From the NCBI GenBank assembly GCA_028868235.1, contig JAGWUW010000047.1:1-10893 (forward strand): a DNA stretch of 10,893 nt. The letters are read 5' to 3'. The stretch is from Betaproteobacteria bacterium (GTDB taxonomy: Bacteria > Pseudomonadota > Gammaproteobacteria > Burkholderiales > Rhodocyclaceae). Positions 7,996 through 10,893 of the stretch are shown here, one piece after another (the stretch's first letter is position 1; each line of letters begins with the position of its first letter). The translations under genes and the position numbers were made by a program. Under the pieces are notes generated by a model, which was not told the origin of the DNA, searched no databases, and saw nothing but the letters and a program-made list of their open reading frames with translations.

Positions 7996-8004
7996 TAAGA
8001 GGGA

Positions 8005-9447
8005 TTAGGGGCGTTCCTTGATCAGGTCGCGCAGACGCTTGGGAGCGGGTTGCAATGGTGTGCGGACTGAAGTCCAGCCGGCCTGCTTGCGTGGTGTTAG
8101 CCAGCGGAAACGGCTGGCCAACCACGAGGCGGTGCGGTACAGAGCGGGTGAGCCATAGATCGCTCCCCAGGTGCGCCAAATCGCCGAGGTCAGCGAATTG
8201 TGCCCGGCGCCCTGGCCACGCATGGAGGGGTTGGCGTGCGGCGGGGTGAAGGATTCTTCGCGCAGGCGGATGAGCAGTTCGGGAATGGGAATCTTCACCG
8301 GGCATACTTCGCCACAGGCGCCGCATAGCGATGAGGCGGTGGCCATGGTGGCGGTCGCTTCCAGCCCCAGCATGTGCGGAGAGATGATCTTGCCGATCGG
8401 GCCGGGGTAGGTGGTGCCGTAAGCATGGCCGCCGATGCGGGTATAGACTGGGCAGTGATTCATGCAGGCGCCGCAGCGAATGCACTGCAACGTCTTGCGC
8501 AACTGTTCGTCAGCGTAGGCCTGGCTCCGGCCATTGTCGAGCAGCACCAGATGCACTTCGCCCGGACCATCCTTCTCGCCCGGCTTGCGCGGGCTGGAGA
8601 TCATGTTGAAGTAGGTCGATATGTTCTGGCCAGTGGCCGAACGGGTGAGCAGCGAGAGCAGCGGTGGCACGTGTTCGAGCTTTTCGACGATCTTCTCGAT
8701 GCCGGTGATAGCGATATGGACGGGAGGTGCCGTGGTACACATGCGGCCGTTGCCCTCGTTCTCGACCAGGCACAGCGTGCCGGTTTCGGCGACGGCGAAG
8801 TTCACGCCGGAGAGGCCAATGTCCGCTTCCAGGAATTTCTGGCGCAACACGTTGCGTCCGATCTGGATCAGCGCATCGACGTTGTCGGTGTACTCGACGC
8901 CCGGCACGTTTTCGTGGAACAGCGTGGCGATCTGTTCCTTGGTTTTGTGGATGGCCGGCATGATGATGTGCGACGGTTTCTCGTGCGCGAGTTGGACGAT
9001 GTATTCGCCCATGTCGGACTCCAGCGCACCGATACCTGCAGCTTCAGCAGCGTGGTTCAGTTCGATTTCTTCGCTGACCATCGACTTGCCCTTGACCATC
9101 AGCTTGGCGGAGTGCTTCTGGCAGATGCCGAGGATGATGGCGTTGGCTTCTTCCGGCGTTTCGGCCCAGTGGACCTTGATGCCGTTGCGGGTCAGGTTGG
9201 TTTCTAGTTGAATGAGCAGGTCGGGCAGCTTGGCCAGGTTGTACTGGCGGATACGTTCGCCGAGGCGGCGCAGGCTTTCCAGTTCTTCCGGGTCGGGAAA
9301 CTGGGCGGCGCGTTTGCTCATCAGGAAGTCCATGGCGCCACGGAAACTCTGGCGCAGGAATGGATTTTCGACGACATCCTTGGCGCGAGCACGGAAGCCC
9401 TCGGATGGCATGAAGTGCAGGGCGTGCGGGGTCTGCGGGGCATTCAT
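8005..9447 (-). CDS. lldF: L-lactate oxidation iron-sulfur protein LldF (LutB)
   Basis: The central subunit of the LldEFG/LutABC system, which oxidises L-lactate to pyruvate and delivers electrons to respiration. The protein is 480 residues, close to E. coli YkgF and B. subtilis LutB. The N-terminal two thirds form a LUD domain, with GVNFAVAETGTLCLVENEG (214-232) and TTAPPVHIAITGIEKI (238-253) as its signature. The C-terminal part holds ferredoxin-type motifs CIRCGACMNHCP (322-333) and LCGACGEVCPVKIPI (374-388). An upstream in-frame ATG at 9582 would add 45 residues of low-complexity sequence lying inside lldG. I chose 9447 because MNAPQ fits the family and GAGGAG (9456-9461) is spaced 8 nt away. 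The start overlaps the lldG stop by one base (TGATG). The gene ends at a strong terminator, so it is the last gene of its operon. Confidence 0.95.
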   Translation of the reverse strand: MNAPQTPHALHFMPSEGFRARAKDVVENPFLRQSFRGAMDFLMSKRAAQFPDPEELESLRRLGERIRQYNLAKLPDLLIQLETNLTRNGIKVHWAETPEEANAIILGICQKHSAKLMVKGKSMVSEEIELNHAAEAAGIGALESDMGEYIVQLAHEKPSHIIMPAIHKTKEQIATLFHENVPGVEYTDNVDALIQIGRNVLRQKFLEADIGLSGVNFAVAETGTLCLVENEGNGRMCTTAPPVHIAITGIEKIVEKLEHVPPLLSLLTRSATGQNISTYFNMISSPRKPGEKDGPGEVHLVLLDNGRSQAYADEQLRKTLQCIRCGACMNHCPVYTRIGGHAYGTTYPGPIGKIISPHMLGLEATATMATASSLCGACGEVCPVKIPIPELLIRLREESFTPPHANPSMRGQGAGHNSLTSAIWRTWGAIYGSPALYRTASWLASRFRWLTPRKQAGWTSVRTPLQPAPKRLRDLIKERP

Positions 9448-10115
9448 CAGACGTTCTCCTCGATCATGAGCACGACCAGCTCCTTCGGGCCGTGGGCGCC
9501 GTAGGCCAGGGTCTGCTGGATGTCGGCAGTTTTCGACGGGCCGGAAATGAGCAGCGAATTGGTCGGCAGGCCATCCTTCCAACTTTCCGTCTGCATGGCT
9601 TCGTAAAAGGTATTGTGTATGCCGGCGGCATCAAGCAGCACGATATGCACCGGTGGGACCAGCGACATTAGGCGCGGTTCGTCGGCAGTCGGCCACAGGA
9701 TCAGCGTGCCGGTTTCGGCAATGGCCCCACGTGCAGCAGTGAAGCTGGCTGGCATGTCGTTGAACATGGCAGCCTTCCAGCCTTCGATGGAGGTGTCATA
9801 GCCGGGGCAGGCGATGCCCAGCGGTGGCAGTTCTGCCTGGGCGCGGGCACCGTGTTGTGTGCCTGGGGCGACCAGCAGCTTGTCGATCTGCTTGGCACTC
9901 AATACTTCGTAGAGTTTTTGCAGCCAGCCGCCACGCGAGACCGAATACACCTCGGCATGCGCCAGTTCGATGAAATGGCGGAAGCGCCTGGCCTTGTCGG
10001 TGCTGTTTTCCTCGCTTCGATGTGTGGCATACCAACCTGCTACGTCGGGTAGTTCGCCGGCTGTCGCAGGAGCATTGGCCTTTAGCTTGGCCAGGATACG
10101 GTCACGGGCGCTCAT
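9447..10115 (-). CDS. lldG: L-lactate oxidation LUD-domain protein LldG (LutC)
   Basis: Small subunit of the L-lactate oxidising LldEFG complex. The 222-residue protein is essentially a single LUD domain: SFTAARGAIAETGTLIL (124-140), EPRLMSLVPPVHIVLLDAAG (146-165) and the closing motif LISGPSKTADIQQTLAYGAH (189-208). It has no cysteine clusters, as expected for LutC. The frame stays open to an ATG at 10364, but those extra 83 residues are arginine-rich readthrough of lldE in another frame. The start at 10115 (MSARDRILAKL) fits the family and has AAGGAG at 10124-10129, 8 nt upstream. The ATGA junction overlaps lldE by 4 nt, and the stop overlaps lldF by 1 nt, so translation is probably coupled across the three genes. 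Confidence 0.94.
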   Translation of the reverse strand: MSARDRILAKLKANAPATAGELPDVAGWYATHRSEENSTDKARRFRHFIELAHAEVYSVSRGGWLQKLYEVLSAKQIDKLLVAPGTQHGARAQAELPPLGIACPGYDTSIEGWKAAMFNDMPASFTAARGAIAETGTLILWPTADEPRLMSLVPPVHIVLLDAAGIHNTFYEAMQTESWKDGLPTNSLLISGPSKTADIQQTLAYGAHGPKELVVLMIEENV

Positions 10116-10893
10116 TGGGCGTTCTCCTTGGCGGTACGGCGCAGCAGAAAGGTGGCAATGTGTTCGCCGGGCAGGCTGGGCGTCTGGCGACCTTCTTGTT
10201 GGTCCTTCCAGGCAGCATGGCCGAGAATGTTCATCAGGCAGCCGCAGTCGGCGCTGATCACGCGCTCGGCACCCGTGGCCTTGAGTGCCTTGACCTTGTC
10301 TTCGACCATGGCGGCTGAGATTTCCGGTTGTTTCACGGAGAAGGTTCCGCCGAAACCACAGCATTCGGATTCGTGGTCCTGCTGGGCGATCGTGACTTTG
10401 GCCAGTTTGCCGAGCAGTTTTTTGCCGGTTAGATGAACGCCCATTTCACGACGGGCAGAGCATGAAGTATGCAGAACTACCGTGCAGTCGCCACCCACGT
10501 CTTCCGGCTTGAAATCGAGAACCTCGACCAAGAACTGGGTCAGTTCATAAACGCGGGTAGAAAGCTTCTCGGCGGCTATCTTGCGGGTCGGATCAGCAGC
10601 GAATAGCGTGGGGTAGTGGTGCTTCATCATGCCGGCGCAGGAACCTGAGGGCACGATAACCGGCCAGTCGTTCGGGAAGAGGGTGAGCTGGTGCGATGCC
10701 ACTTTGCGCGCCTCGTCAGGGAAGCCGCTGGTATAGGCAGGTTGACCGCAGCAGGTTTGTTCTTCTGGGAAGTGCACACGGATACCCTGGCGTTCCAGCA
10801 GGGTGATCGCATCCATGCCGGCACCTGGGAAGAACTGGTCTACGACGCAGGTGGCGAAGAAATAGACGTCAGTAGGATATGCAGATCGGCTGG
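10112..10893 (-). CDS. lldE: L-lactate oxidation CCG-domain protein LldE (LutA), N-terminus cut by the window edge
   Basis: Cysteine-rich subunit of the LldEFG L-lactate oxidation system, cytosolic face, with heterodisulfide-reductase-like CCG domains thought to hold iron-sulfur clusters. About 259 residues are visible. The reading frame is open to the right edge, reading ...AYPTDVYFFATCVVDQFF before the first internal Met at 10816. That Met cannot be the start because it would delete the conserved FATC cysteine, and no ATG, GTG or TTG lies in frame upstream of it within the window. Since LldE proteins normally begin only a few residues before VYFFATC, just a handful of residues should be missing. 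Two CCG motifs are seen: QTCCGQPAYTSGFPDEA and SECCGFGGTFSVKQPEIS. Overlaps lldG by 4 nt (ATGA). It is the most upstream gene visible, so the operon promoter and any regulator lie outside the window. Confidence 0.94.
   Translation of the reverse strand, partial: SRSAYPTDVYFFATCVVDQFFPGAGMDAITLLERQGIRVHFPEEQTCCGQPAYTSGFPDEARKVASHQLTLFPNDWPVIVPSGSCAGMMKHHYPTLFAADPTRKIAAEKLSTRVYELTQFLVEVLDFKPEDVGGDCTVVLHTSCSARREMGVHLTGKKLLGKLAKVTIAQQDHESECCGFGGTFSVKQPEISAAMVEDKVKALKATGAERVISADCGCLMNILGHAAWKDQQEGRQTPSLPGEHIATFLLRRTAKENAQ

Noticed and set aside
8374..9207. 277-codon plus-strand open frame
   Set aside because: Antisense to lldF, which has intact LUD and iron-sulfur motifs; the opposite frame resembles no family.
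9448..9582. Upstream start for lldF at 9582
   Set aside because: The extra 45 residues lie inside lldG, are unlike LldF/LutB N-termini, and the 9447 start has a strong, well-spaced Shine-Dalgarno.
10116..10364. Upstream start for lldG at 10364
   Set aside because: The added 83 residues are an arginine-rich out-of-frame reading of lldE; the 10115 start fits the family and has AAGGAG at 8 nt.
10112..10816. lldE as a complete gene starting at 10816
   Set aside because: The frame remains open to the right edge and encodes the conserved VYFFATC segment upstream of that Met, so the gene is truncated by the window rather than starting there.

Overview
The window is about 10.9 kb of GC-rich bacterial DNA, roughly 60% GC by eye. 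All seven recognisable genes lie on the minus strand, tightly packed. Transcription runs from the right edge to the left in the order lldE (5' end cut off) - lldG - lldF - dld-type D-lactate dehydrogenase - lldP - universal stress protein - ppc (3' end cut off). Gene content, protein style and base composition suggest a betaproteobacterium, perhaps a Rhodocyclales member (Dechloromonas/Azonexus-like). That placement is inference from family resemblance; there is no rRNA or other marker gene in the window.

Right part (about 8005-10893): lldE, lldG and lldF encode the three-subunit iron-sulfur/LUD L-lactate oxidation system (LldEFG = LutABC). The genes overlap by 4 and 1 nt, and each downstream start has a strong Shine-Dalgarno inside the preceding gene. 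This block ends in a clear intrinsic terminator at 7959-7995.

Middle part (3173-7907): a 923-residue fused flavin/iron-sulfur dehydrogenase resembling Shewanella Dld-II, followed by a 607-residue LldP lactate permease. Together the right and middle parts form a complete lactate module: uptake of lactate, oxidation of the D isomer by Dld and of the L isomer by LldEFG, with electrons probably passed to the respiratory quinone pool and pyruvate as product.

Left part (1-3172): a 129-bp spacer holding a GC-rich hairpin and a second imperfect dyad. It is followed by a UspA-family nucleotide-binding protein whose stop codon overlaps the start of ppc (TAATG). Phosphoenolpyruvate carboxylase is the anaplerotic enzyme that a cell growing on a C3 acid such as lactate would need, so its position beside the lactate genes makes metabolic sense.

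I found no mobile elements, CRISPR arrays, tRNA or rRNA genes, and no wholly novel system. The points most worth a second look are the coupling of lactate genes to usp-ppc, the terminator that separates the L- and D-lactate enzymes, and the symmetrical elements in the spacer upstream of usp.
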